DNA from: an uncultured cyanobacterium
Lineage (GTDB): Bacteria; Cyanobacteriota; Cyanobacteriia; Thermostichales; Thermostichaceae
Reading direction: 5' to 3'
NCBI GenBank assembly: GCA_937944885.1
Contig: CALFBB010000017.1
Span: 1-64,000 of the forward strand
DNA: 64,000 bases
Part shown: positions 8,676 to 17,643 of the stretch, one piece after another
Numbering within the stretch: position 1 is the first letter of the stretch
Layout: every line of letters starts with the position of its first letter
The notes under the pieces: generated by a model
What the model saw: the letters and a program-made list of their open reading frames with translations, nothing else
Told to the model about the DNA's origin: nothing
Database searches by the model: none
Translations under genes and position numbers: made by a program

Positions 8676-10313
8676 TCAAATCTCGCAAACCAAGGTTTGG
8701 GAGCGCTGGCTAAAACAGAGATTCTCGCTGTAGTCAACAGGGCAGTCGATGATGCTGGGAACGGGCTGAGCTAGAGCCTGCTTGAGGATGGGAATCAGAT
8801 CGGCGGTGGATTCAACTCCGTAGCCTTTCAACCCCATACTTTCCGCTAGCTTGACGAAGTCGGGATTGCCAAACTTGACAAAGGTTGCCTCACCGTACTG
8901 GTTGTGCTGCTTCCACTCGATCAAGCCGTAGCCACCATCGTTGAAAATTAAAGTGACAAAGGGGGCACCGACCCTAAGGGCGGTTTCTAGCTCTTGGCAG
9001 TTCATCATAAAGCCGCCATCTCCGGTAACGGCAACCACGTGGCGGTCGGGATGTATCAACTTGGCGGCCAAGGCCCCTGGGATAGCAATACCCATGGCGG
9101 CAAAGCCGTTGGAAATGATGCAGGTATTGGGTTTGTCACAATGGTAGAGGCGGGCCATCCACATTTTGTGGGCTCCGACATCGCTGATGACGATATCGTC
9201 TGGTCCCAAGACTTGGCGTAGATCGTAGATCAGTTTCTGGGGTTTGACCGGGTAGCTCTGATCCTGGGCATAGCAGGTGTATTCACGGTAGATATTCCTC
9301 CGCAGGCTGATGCCATAGGGATCCGGTTTGCCGGAGCGATCGGAGCGGCGCAGCAGTTCGAGAAGGGAGTCGGAAATATCGCCGACCACTTCCACTTGCG
9401 GGATGTAGCTGCTGTCGATTTCTGCCGGCAGAGCGGCGATGTGGACAATGGGGATGTGGCCATCAGGGTTCCATTTCTTGGGGGAATACTCGATCAGGTC
9501 ATAGCCAATGGCAATCACCAGATCCGTTTTGTCGAAGCCACAACTGATCACATCCCGCTGCTGCAACCCGACCGCCCACAGGGAAAGGGGATGGGTATAG
9601 GGGATCACCCCTTTGCCCATGAAGGTATTGGCGACGGGGATATTGAGGCGGGTGGCAAACTCGGTCAGGGCATTGCTGGCTTGGGCACGGATGGCTCCAT
9701 TGCCCGCCAAGATCAGGGGGTTATGGGCACGGGAGATCAAGGAGGCAGCTTCGTTTAAGCTTTGGTAGGAGGCATAGGTTTTTTCTAGGCGATCCCGACG
9801 CAAGGGGCTGCCGCTGGCTTCCATGGCGGCAATGTTTTCCGGTAGGTCGATGTGAACGGCACCGGGTTTTTCGCTTTGGGCCAATTTGAAGGCTTTGCGG
9901 ACAATTTCCGGGGTGATGCTGGGGCGAACAATCTGAGCATTCCACTTGGTGACCGGCTGAAACATGGCCACCAGATCCAGATATTGATGGGACTCGATGT
10001 GCATGCGGTCGGTGCCCACTTGTCCGGTGATGGCTACGAGGGGTGCTCCATCCAGGTTGGCGTCTGCAACGCCGGTCATCAGGTTGGTGGCGCCCGGCCC
10101 CAGGGTGGATAGACATACCCCGGCTTTGCCGGTGAGGCGCCCATAGACATCGGCCATGAAGGCGGCTCCTTGCTCGTGGCGGGTGGTGATGAAGCGAATG
10201 GAGGAGTGACGCAGGGCTTGCAAGACCTCTAGGTTCTCTTCCCCGGGTAGGCCAAAAATGTACTCTACCCCCTCGTTTTCAAGGCAGCGGATCAACAGTT
10301 CGGCGGTATTCAT
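8676..10313 (-). CDS. acetolactate synthase large-subunit-like TPP enzyme (AlsS type)
   Basis: A ThDP-dependent enzyme of 545 residues that is expected to condense two pyruvates to acetolactate. The catalytic glutamate loop is GLPGEEN near residue 25, and the ThDP/Mg motif is GDGGFMMN followed by FNDGGYG. In the middle domain the sequence GYDLIEYSPKKWN resembles the catabolic AlsS class rather than the FAD-dependent IlvB class, which normally has RFDDR there. No regulatory small subunit lies next to it. The track ORF extends 17 codons upstream, but MNTAELLIRCLENEGVEYIFG is a typical start and was chosen. No clear ribosome-binding site precedes it. The exact role (branched-chain synthesis versus pyruvate overflow in the dark) is inference. 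Confidence 0.85.
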   Translation of the reverse strand: MNTAELLIRCLENEGVEYIFGLPGEENLEVLQALRHSSIRFITTRHEQGAAFMADVYGRLTGKAGVCLSTLGPGATNLMTGVADANLDGAPLVAITGQVGTDRMHIESHQYLDLVAMFQPVTKWNAQIVRPSITPEIVRKAFKLAQSEKPGAVHIDLPENIAAMEASGSPLRRDRLEKTYASYQSLNEAASLISRAHNPLILAGNGAIRAQASNALTEFATRLNIPVANTFMGKGVIPYTHPLSLWAVGLQQRDVISCGFDKTDLVIAIGYDLIEYSPKKWNPDGHIPIVHIAALPAEIDSSYIPQVEVVGDISDSLLELLRRSDRSGKPDPYGISLRRNIYREYTCYAQDQSYPVKPQKLIYDLRQVLGPDDIVISDVGAHKMWMARLYHCDKPNTCIISNGFAAMGIAIPGALAAKLIHPDRHVVAVTGDGGFMMNCQELETALRVGAPFVTLIFNDGGYGLIEWKQHNQYGEATFVKFGNPDFVKLAESMGLKGYGVESTADLIPILKQALAQPVPSIIDCPVDYSENLCFSQRSQTLVCEI

Positions 10314-10488
10314 GGGTATAGGGAAGGTGGGAAGGATGGCTCCATATCCCACCCTAGACGGCAAAGTGGGAGGGTGGGGAAACCGGTCACTTTTTTTCTG
10401 GGTTGTGAGGATCAGGATTGAGGAGAAAAGCTAAGCTCAGGGGAAACCGCTGGACAGGCTGCAGATGACTTTTTGAGGACTTTTGCCT

Positions 10489-11547
10489 ATGCAGGTTGAT
10501 GTGGAAACCTTCACCGTCCACAAGCGCTACCCTCTCACTCTCAGTCGAGGGACCCACACCGATACGAAGTTGGCCTGGGTCAGGATCGAGCAGGATGGCC
10601 TGGAGGGCTGGGGAGAGGCTTGTCCCTTCTCGGTGAGTGAGGATCAGCACCAATCTCTAGGGGAGATTTTGACGGGCTTGCAAGTGGCCAAGGGGCTGCT
10701 GAGGCGCTATTCCCCCTGGGAGCAACAACAAGTAGAGGAGCGGCTGTTGCAAGAAGGGATCCCTTCGGCGGCACGGGCAGCAGTGGATATGGCCTTGCAC
10801 GATTGGATGGGCAAAAAGCTAGGGATGCCCTTGTGGCGGTTGTGGGGGTTGGACCGGGGGCGCATTCAACCGACCACGATGACGATCGGGATTGCTTCCC
10901 CGCAGGAGGCGCAGCAGCGGGCCATAGCCTGGATGAAGGAGACGCAAACCCAGGCTTTCAAAATTAAGCTGGGTAGCGATCTGGGCCTAATGGCGGATCA
11001 AAATATGCTGATCGCGGTGCAGGAGGTGATCCCACTGGGATCCCTGATCACCGTGGATGCCAACGGTGCTTGGACGGTGGAACAAACTCTGAGCATGAGC
11101 AACTGGCTGGCGGGACAGGGGGTGAGTTACCTGGAGCAACCGCTGGATAGGGGACGAGAGGCGGGATTGATTACCCTCTGGCATGAGTCTAAGTTGCCGA
11201 TCTTTGTGGATGAAAGCTGCTTTGATAGCCGGGATATTCCCGGTCTGGTGGATCGGGTACATGGGATCAACATCAAGCTGATGAAGTGTGGCGGTCTGAG
11301 GGAGGCTCTGCGCATGATTCACACGGCCAAGGCCCATGGCTTGCAGGTGATGCTGGGCTGCTATAGCAACACTGCTTTGGGCAACACGGCGGCAGCCCAT
11401 TTGGCCCCTTTGGTGGATTATCTGGATTTGGATAGTCACCTCAATCTGGTGGATGATCCCTTTTGTGGCGCCCTCCTGGAGAAGGGCCGTCTGGTACCCA
11501 CAGATCGGCCGGGCTTGGGAGTCTCGCTAAGGGGTAGTTTGGGGTGA
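10489..11547 (+). CDS. enolase-superfamily dipeptide epimerase / N-acetyl-D-Glu racemase-like
   Basis: A 352-residue muconate-lactonizing-subgroup enzyme. The visible catalytic set is the KxK base (FKIKLG), metal ligands Asp (TVDANGAW), Glu (YLEQPLD) and Asp (FVDESCF), and the second lysine base (NIKLMKCGG). A DxD pair near the C-terminus (LDLDSHL) is the feature that binds the substrate ammonium in L-Ala-D/L-Glu epimerases. It uses the ATG at 10489; the track start is an upstream TTG. The stop overlaps the start of the DUF1611 gene, so the two are translationally coupled. The same gene pairing is known as DgcA (racemase) with DgcN in D-glutamate catabolism, so the substrate could be a dipeptide or N-acetyl-D-glutamate. 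Confidence 0.85.
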   Translation: MQVDVETFTVHKRYPLTLSRGTHTDTKLAWVRIEQDGLEGWGEACPFSVSEDQHQSLGEILTGLQVAKGLLRRYSPWEQQQVEERLLQEGIPSAARAAVDMALHDWMGKKLGMPLWRLWGLDRGRIQPTTMTIGIASPQEAQQRAIAWMKETQTQAFKIKLGSDLGLMADQNMLIAVQEVIPLGSLITVDANGAWTVEQTLSMSNWLAGQGVSYLEQPLDRGREAGLITLWHESKLPIFVDESCFDSRDIPGLVDRVHGINIKLMKCGGLREALRMIHTAKAHGLQVMLGCYSNTALGNTAAAHLAPLVDYLDLDSHLNLVDDPFCGALLEKGRLVPTDRPGLGVSLRGSLG

Positions 11548-12638
11548 TGGCTGGTGCTGCGGAAGAGAATGGGTTGATGTCAGGATTGGGATCCCTTTCC
11601 CCGCAAAGCCGAGTAGCCATCCTCTTGCATGGGGGCCTACTGCGGGAGCAAGGAAAGACAGGGGTATCGCTGCTGCGCTACGGCCAGTTTCAGGTGGTGG
11701 CGGTGATTGACCGGGAGCAGGCAGGGGGATCCCTGGCGGCACTGACGGGGATTCCCAAAGCCATTCCGATTGTGGCTTCGGTAGCAGAAGCTTTGAGCTA
11801 TCAACCGGAAATCCTGGTGATCGGGATTGCCCCTTCCGGTGGACAGCTACCCCAGGAGTGGCGGCAGGAGTTGGGACAAGCCTTGCGGGCCGGCCTGTCT
11901 TTGGTCAATGGGCTGCACACCCCTCTGGCTCAGGATCCGCAATTCCAACAGTGGCTACAGCCAGGGGCCTGGATTTGGGATATTCGCCGGGAGCCGCAGG
12001 GGTTATCGGTGGGTAAAGCCTTGGCGCGAACGCTCCCCTGCAAACGGGTGCTGACGGTAGGCACCGACATGAGTGTGGGCAAGATGTCCACCAGCCTAGA
12101 ACTGCACCGAGCCAGCCTCAAGCGGGGCCTGCGCTCTTGTTTTCTGGCTACCGGTCAAACCGGGATCATGCTCAGCGGGGATGGCATCCCTTTGGATGCG
12201 GTGCGGGTGGACTACGCCAGCGGCGCCGTAGAACAGCTGGTGCTGCGCTACGGATCGAATCACGACATTCTGCACATTGAGGGCCAAGGATCCCTGCTGA
12301 ACCCGGCCTCAACCGCTACCCTTCCCCTGATCCGGGGATCCCAGCCGACCCATCTGATTCTGGTGCACCGGGCCGGACAAACCCACATTAAGGGCATGGA
12401 GTATGTACCGATCCCGCCCTTGTCCAAAGTGATTGACCTGTACGAGCAGGTGGCAGCTGCTGCCGGAGCCTTTGCCCCGGTGCCGGTGGTAGGTGTTGCT
12501 CTCAATACCTTCGGCTGGGAAGAGGCAGCTGCGCGGGAACAGATCCGACAGCTAGAAGCGGAAACAGGACTGCCCTGTACCGATGTGGTGCGGTTGGGAG
12601 CAGATCCCTTGTTGGACAAGATTCTGGCAGAAGGCTAG
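11547..12638 (+). CDS. DUF1611 family P-loop protein (DgcN-like)
   Basis: This 363-residue protein has an N-terminal Rossmann-like half (about 1-150) and a C-terminal P-loop half with GTDMSVGKMSTSL as the nucleotide or acyl-CoA phosphate loop. Conserved DUF1611 stretches are visible (TGQTGIMLSG, DAVRVDYASGAVE, EGQGSLLNPAS). Members named DgcN were described as D-glutamate N-acetyltransferases working with a racemase of the enolase superfamily, which is exactly the neighbour here. The ATG at 11547 shares its A with the TGA of the upstream gene (TGATG); a GTG one codon earlier is the track start. The function is by family analogy and not shown by the sequence alone. Confidence 0.82.
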   Translation: MAGAAEENGLMSGLGSLSPQSRVAILLHGGLLREQGKTGVSLLRYGQFQVVAVIDREQAGGSLAALTGIPKAIPIVASVAEALSYQPEILVIGIAPSGGQLPQEWRQELGQALRAGLSLVNGLHTPLAQDPQFQQWLQPGAWIWDIRREPQGLSVGKALARTLPCKRVLTVGTDMSVGKMSTSLELHRASLKRGLRSCFLATGQTGIMLSGDGIPLDAVRVDYASGAVEQLVLRYGSNHDILHIEGQGSLLNPASTATLPLIRGSQPTHLILVHRAGQTHIKGMEYVPIPPLSKVIDLYEQVAAAAGAFAPVPVVGVALNTFGWEEAAAREQIRQLEAETGLPCTDVVRLGADPLLDKILAEG

Positions 12639-12766
12639 TCTCTGCCCAGGCAAGCCTCCTTGTCCGGCAAGAACCCCTCAAAAACTACTGAGCAAATCCG
12701 CAACAGGGGAAGTTTCCAAGGCCCCCTCAAAGGTGCAGGTGGATCCCACACAGGGATGGGTTAAGC

Positions 12767-14149
12767 CTAAGAGGCAGCCAAGCTGTGGGCCGCCCGCTTG
12801 TAAGCTTCATCCAAAGTTTCCGCCAAGGTGGGGTGCACATGCACCAAGGTGGCCAGCTCCCCCACAGTGGCACGGCGAGCAATGGCTTGGGCCGCTTCAT
12901 GGATCAAATCCGCTGCATGGGCACCCAAAATGTGGGATCCCAGCAACTGCCCAGTGACCTTGTCGAACACCAGCTTCACCATGCCCTCGGTTTCTCCAGA
13001 AGCAATGGCCTTGGAGTTCCCCCCGAAATAGGTGCGCACGGTGCCAACGCTGTAGCCCTCTTCTTTGGCCTGCGGTTCAGTTAGCCCGACAAAACCCATT
13101 TCGGGATGGGTAAACACAGCAGCCGGAATACTCAAGTAATCCATGTAGGTGGTGCGGCCACAGATGTTCTCGACAGCTACAATCCCCTGGGCTGCCGCCG
13201 TATGGGCCAGCATCATCTTGCCCGTCACATCTCCAATCGCCCACAGGTGAGATAGATCCGTAGCCATGCGGCTATCGACAGGGATAAAGCCACGTTTGTC
13301 GAGCTGAATACCCAGCTCCGCCAGACCCAGATCCTGTGCAACCGGGATCCGCCCAGCCGCCACCAGACAGCCATCTACTGTCAAGGTTTCTCCGGTAGAC
13401 AGATGGATGGTGACCGGCTTACCCGGGAGCACCTGTTTGGCCAGTACCCCCACCAGGGTTTGAATGTTGCGGGGTTTGATCAGCAGACGTTGTGCTAAGC
13501 GGGCAATATCTGGGTCAAAAGCAGGCATGAGCTTATCCAAGGCCTCGATCATGATCACCTCTGATCCCAGAGCTGTGTAGACATCAGCAAACTCCTGACC
13601 GATGTAGCCGCTGCCGATAATCGCCAACTTGGGCGGGATCCACTCCAGTCGCACCGCTTCATCGCTGGTGAAGACGGTCTTGCCGTCGGTTTGAATGCCA
13701 GGGGGAACAAAAGGACGGGATCCGGTAGCAATAATTACATCACGAGCGGTATAGGTTTGGGAGCCGGCAGCACTTGTTACCTCCACGGTTTGGTCGGAGC
13801 ACAGCCGCCCCTGTCCTCTTAAGAGAGTCACCCCCAACTTTTCCAACGAGCGGGTCATATCGGAGCGGATCTTCTCCACTACCCCTGCGGCATGGGCAGC
13901 AATTGCTCCCCGGTCAGCCTGGATGGATCCCACTCGAATACCCAGTTCAGAGCTGTGTTGCAGTTCCCGCAAACGACCGGAAGCCGCCAGCAGCGCCTTG
14001 GAGGGGATACACCCCCGATTGATGCAGGTACCGCCCATTTCCGCAGCTTCGACAAGAGCGGTTTTGAGGCCGGATTCAACCGCATGCAGGGCGGCGCCAT
14101 GTCCGCCAACACCGGCACCAATGATGATCAGGTCGTAATCAAAGTTCAT
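12767..14149 (-). CDS. lpdA: dihydrolipoyl dehydrogenase (E3)
   Basis: Flavoprotein disulfide reductase of 460 residues that reoxidises dihydrolipoamide in the pyruvate dehydrogenase and glycine cleavage complexes. It shows the FAD-binding GxGxxG (IIGAGVGGHGAALHA), the redox disulfide GGTCINRGCIPSK, the NAD-binding GSGYIGQEFADVY, and the C-terminal catalytic His-Glu pair in HVHPTLAETLDEAY. The ATG at 14149 is the natural start. It is convergent with the DUF1611 gene and lies downstream of the TVP38 gene on the same strand (about 80 bases apart). Confidence 0.95.
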   Translation of the reverse strand: MNFDYDLIIIGAGVGGHGAALHAVESGLKTALVEAAEMGGTCINRGCIPSKALLAASGRLRELQHSSELGIRVGSIQADRGAIAAHAAGVVEKIRSDMTRSLEKLGVTLLRGQGRLCSDQTVEVTSAAGSQTYTARDVIIATGSRPFVPPGIQTDGKTVFTSDEAVRLEWIPPKLAIIGSGYIGQEFADVYTALGSEVIMIEALDKLMPAFDPDIARLAQRLLIKPRNIQTLVGVLAKQVLPGKPVTIHLSTGETLTVDGCLVAAGRIPVAQDLGLAELGIQLDKRGFIPVDSRMATDLSHLWAIGDVTGKMMLAHTAAAQGIVAVENICGRTTYMDYLSIPAAVFTHPEMGFVGLTEPQAKEEGYSVGTVRTYFGGNSKAIASGETEGMVKLVFDKVTGQLLGSHILGAHAADLIHEAAQAIARRATVGELATLVHVHPTLAETLDEAYKRAAHSLAAS

Positions 14150-14232
14150 GGTAGAAAAGGGTGGACAGGTGCTCTATTGTCTCATCTCGCCAGCCCGCTA
14201 GCACCCTCTCAGGTTACCGGATCTTAGAACCC

Positions 14233-14892
14233 TCAAAGGAGGGGAGCCTTCTGGTTGGGCTCCACCACCTCTTGCAGAGCTTGGCGGGCAATGCGAGTGA
14301 TGTAGAGCGTCGCAACGATGGTGGCCACCAATCCAGCAACGCGAAGCACCCACCGGAGAGTTTCAGCTTGTGGAGTTAGCTCCGAACTGCCCACATTGGC
14401 CAGGGATCCGGCCAACGAGCCAATGTACACATACATAAATGTACCCGGTACAATGCCCAGGGTACCTAGCAGATTATCCCAAAAGGAGACTTGGGTGAGG
14501 CCAAGGGCATAGTTGAGCACGTTAAAAGGAAATGCCGGCGACAGACGAATTAATGCGACGATTTTCCAGCCTTCACACCCCACCGCCCGATCAATAGCCG
14601 CAAACTTGGCATGGCTGGCCACCCACTTGGCTACCCGTTCCCGCGCCAAGTAGCGCCCAATCCAAAAGGCCAGATTTGCTCCGATTGTTGCCCCGATCAC
14701 CACGTACAAAGCCCCCGGCAGCACCCCGAATATGGCCCCTGCCCCCAAAGTCAGCACCGAAGCCGGCAGAAGCAGTACCGTTGCCACAATGTAGATACCG
14801 ATGAAGAGGATCGGCCCTAGGGGTCCTAGTCCTTCAATCCAGGCTAGGGCATCGGTTAAAAAGCTCTGGATAGCTACGAAAAACAATGCCAA
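14233..14892 (-). CDS. TVP38/TMEM64 (VTT domain) membrane protein
   Basis: A 219-residue integral membrane protein with about five hydrophobic segments and the VTT/SNARE-associated domain. Characteristic pieces are LLPASVLTLGAGAIFG, GATIGANLAFWIGRYLAR and the second half RLSPAFPFNVLNYALGLTQV followed by GIVPGTFMYVYIGS. Eukaryotic and bacterial relatives (DedA superfamily) are implicated in lipid scrambling or transport; the substrate here is unknown. Upstream of lpdA on the same strand. Confidence 0.85.
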   Translation of the reverse strand: MALFFVAIQSFLTDALAWIEGLGPLGPILFIGIYIVATVLLLPASVLTLGAGAIFGVLPGALYVVIGATIGANLAFWIGRYLARERVAKWVASHAKFAAIDRAVGCEGWKIVALIRLSPAFPFNVLNYALGLTQVSFWDNLLGTLGIVPGTFMYVYIGSLAGSLANVGSSELTPQAETLRWVLRVAGLVATIVATLYITRIARQALQEVVEPNQKAPLL

Positions 14893-15089
14893 TGGTGTAC
14901 TGCCGAAAAGATAACTATAGCCAGGTTAGCAGCAAGCCCGGAGCAAAGCCGCTAGATGCTAGGGGTTGCCCTTAACTGAAGTAAAAATGAGAACTCTCTT
15001 GGCCGAAACGCCCTTGCCGGTGACCCCAGATGGATTTTGGAAAAATCACCTGAGCAATCAGAAATAACCTCCCTGTCCGGAGGGTACTC

Positions 15090-16859
15090 TCACCAAGTCA
15101 CTCGATCCCGCAACTGCTCTATACGGGTTGGACCGATACCCTTGACCCGCTGTAAGTCTTCTAGAGAGGTAAAGGGTCGGGCCTCGATGATACGCTGGGC
15201 AACAGTAGGGCCAATTCCCGGTAGTTGTTCCAGTTCGGCAGCAGTAGCCGTGTTGACATTGATGCGGGGGGCCGGTTGGGTGGGTGTGGTGGTAGGCGTC
15301 AGAACAGGGGGTGACTCTTGAATCTCCTCAATGATCTCCGCTTCCACCGTTTCTAGATCCGGTTCGGGTAAGGAAGCAGTGGCAGGAACTGGATTAGGAC
15401 AAAGACGGGCCGCCTCTTCCGCCCGTTGTTGCAGGCGGCGGCTAGGGCCAAAGCGAGCATCGGCAATCAGGCGTTCAAACTCCCGCACAAAGTGATCCAC
15501 CACTAAGCCGTTGCGGATGATCAACAGGTTCTCGTCGTTGGTGTAGTTAGCAGATACCGACCAATTGTGGGATCCAGTGATCACGGTGGCATTGGCAGTG
15601 CCAGGGTCGATAATGCCGAACTTGTGGTGGAGTTTATCGGTGCGGGCCAGGTTGGGTACCCCTACGGATTGGGCGGGTAATGTCCAGGGCAGACGGGCCG
15701 GATCCACCGTGCAGTTTTCCCCCGGCAGCAGCAGGCCCCACATCTCTAGCGTGCGGCTGTAATCCCGAAAGGCAAAACCCGGGTCGAATACGCCGCGAAT
15801 TTCCACATTGCGCTCCCGCCGCAGTTGCTTCATTTGGTTGGCAATGCCTTGATCCGTAAAGACAAACAGAGCCAGATCCACCCGTTGCTGAGCTTGCGCT
15901 AGGGCGGCGGCGATGATGCCGTTGGAGGTGGCTTCGTAGGGTAAGGAGCGGCTGGTGGGAGAAAAATGCACTCCCACGATCGCGTCGGCAATATAGACGG
16001 TTTCTAGAGGTCGTTTGGGCTTTTGTACCCCGAACACACTATCCGGCAGACCGCCAGGGCCATCTCCCCACATGAGGTCAAATTCATCGCTGTAGAGGCG
16101 GGCCAGCTCGGGACTGTCCAAAAGTAACAGGTGATTGGCATTGCCAACGCTGCCGGGAGAGTCAAAATCGCCGTGGATATCGGAGAGGGTGAAATTGGCG
16201 GATCCCGTCAGCACTTTTTGCCCGTCGATCACCACGAATTTGTGGTGCATCAGACCGCTTCCCTTAGAACCGTCAGCAGTATCATCCAGCCAGGGCACAT
16301 TGCCCCGTTCCAGCACGGCGTAGACATCCCTTGTGGCGATCTCCTCTGGAGAAAATCGGCCATCCCGATTCAAGTCCACCAGGTTGCGGTACTCCTCGAA
16401 CTTGCTGCGGCTGCGCTCATCTAGGGCTTGCACTTGCTCAGGGGTTAGCTGATGCCAAGCCCGCACGTAGGAGTTTTCTGTAATAAAACGCACCGGGATC
16501 CCTGCTTGCCGCCGCTCCACCAAAGCTTGGGCAATCAGGGGCAGGTTCAACTCCTGCACAGCAATGTCGATGGAGTGCTGGGCAGAGCGGATCTGCGACA
16601 CGATTAAATCTTCTAGGTTGTAGCCATAGCGGTAGATCCCTCGATAGGGATCCCGGTAGGTGCTCTCGCGGCTGTGGTTAAACTCTACCCGGAGGCGCGG
16701 ATGCTGGGGCAGAGGGGCAAGGGTGGGCAGAGGGGGCTCCTGTTGGTGCGGCCGCAGCCGCGGGCCAACCCAGTAGCCAATCACCACCAAGACGAACAGC
16801 AGTGCTACCCAAGGCAGCCAGCGGCGAATTTGCCGCACCCAGCGAGGGATCCCGTGCAT
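15090..16859 (-). CDS. phospholipase D-like protein with EF-hand loop and ComEA-type HhH tail
   Basis: A 589-residue protein with an N-terminal membrane anchor (LPWVALLFVLVVIGYWVG), two PLD phosphodiesterase motifs (HHKFVVIDGQKVLTGSANF at about 207-225 and HHKFGIID...GSHNW from about 413), and a C-terminal pair of helix-hairpin-helix motifs (LPGIGPTVAQRI, VKGIGPTRIEQL) as in the competence DNA receptor ComEA. Between the anchor and the first HKD motif there is a textbook EF-hand loop, DLNRDGRFSPEE (about 160-171), with Ca ligands at loop positions 1, 3, 5, 9 and 12. The layout suggests a surface or periplasmic nuclease or phospholipase that binds DNA and calcium. A Ser/Thr/Pro-rich linker precedes the HhH region. 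Substrate unknown. Confidence 0.88.
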   Translation of the reverse strand: MHGIPRWVRQIRRWLPWVALLFVLVVIGYWVGPRLRPHQQEPPLPTLAPLPQHPRLRVEFNHSRESTYRDPYRGIYRYGYNLEDLIVSQIRSAQHSIDIAVQELNLPLIAQALVERRQAGIPVRFITENSYVRAWHQLTPEQVQALDERSRSKFEEYRNLVDLNRDGRFSPEEIATRDVYAVLERGNVPWLDDTADGSKGSGLMHHKFVVIDGQKVLTGSANFTLSDIHGDFDSPGSVGNANHLLLLDSPELARLYSDEFDLMWGDGPGGLPDSVFGVQKPKRPLETVYIADAIVGVHFSPTSRSLPYEATSNGIIAAALAQAQQRVDLALFVFTDQGIANQMKQLRRERNVEIRGVFDPGFAFRDYSRTLEMWGLLLPGENCTVDPARLPWTLPAQSVGVPNLARTDKLHHKFGIIDPGTANATVITGSHNWSVSANYTNDENLLIIRNGLVVDHFVREFERLIADARFGPSRRLQQRAEEAARLCPNPVPATASLPEPDLETVEAEIIEEIQESPPVLTPTTTPTQPAPRINVNTATAAELEQLPGIGPTVAQRIIEARPFTSLEDLQRVKGIGPTRIEQLRDRVTW

Positions 16860-17043
16860 GATTCAACCTGCTCAGTCTGTTACATCACGACGTCTGCCAC
16901 ATCACTACGATAGTGTCTGATGGATGAGCTTTCGAGTAGTGGCGATTGCGGCAGCAACCCCCTGAGAGTTTCCGCCTGACTCTTTGTAACCCTTGACCAG
17001 ACTTCTCTAGGATAAGCAGAACTGTTTCATCTGGTTAAGTTTA

Positions 17044-17598
17044 ATGATGATTCGTAAACTGCCTGTGGTTGGACTGGCCCTCTTGGCTGCTGCCCTGCTG
17101 GCCGGCTGTGGAAGCTCCAGTAGCGAGACAGCTCTATCTCCCCCTTCTCCAACACCTCCGGTTTCTCCCAGTCCTAGCCCAGCCCCCGCCGATATTGTTA
17201 CCATTGCCGCTGGAAATCCCGACTTTAGTACCTTGGTTGCCGCTTTACAGGCGGCCGACCTAGTGGGTGCCCTGCAGGGTGAGGGGCCTTTTACCGTGTT
17301 TGCGCCCACCAATGCTGCCTTTGCAGCTTTACCTGCCGGAACAGTTGAGTCGCTGCTGTTGCCGGAAAATCAAGCGGAACTGGTGCGCATTCTCACCTAC
17401 CATGTGGCATCTGGCTTGGCCCCCTCCAGTGCCCTCAGCTCCGGTCAGCAGGTAACAACCTTACAGGGATCCCCTGTTACCGTCACCATTACGGGCGGAC
17501 AGATCCGGATTAACGACTCCAACGTGATTATTGCTGATATCGAAGCTTCCAACGGCATCATCCACGTTATCGATGCGGTGCTCATTCCACCCCAGTAA
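17044..17598 (+). CDS. fasciclin (FAS1) domain lipoprotein
   Basis: The 184-residue product has a type II signal peptide ending in the lipobox LLAGC (Cys about 22), a Ser/Pro-rich spacer (about 23-55) and one FAS1 domain with the conserved H1 box FAPTNAAFAALPAG and H2-like end GIIHVIDAVLIPP. FAS1 domains mediate adhesion; several cyanobacteria secrete such proteins. Two adjacent ATGs (17044, 17047) are possible starts. The small membrane peptide gene at 17644 follows after 45 bases and may be cotranscribed. Confidence 0.9.
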   Translation: MMIRKLPVVGLALLAAALLAGCGSSSSETALSPPSPTPPVSPSPSPAPADIVTIAAGNPDFSTLVAALQAADLVGALQGEGPFTVFAPTNAAFAALPAGTVESLLLPENQAELVRILTYHVASGLAPSSALSSGQQVTTLQGSPVTVTITGGQIRINDSNVIIADIEASNGIIHVIDAVLIPPQ

Positions 17599-17643
17599 TG
17601 GCGCATGATGGATTCAGGGGTTTAGACAAGGAAGACAGCCATC

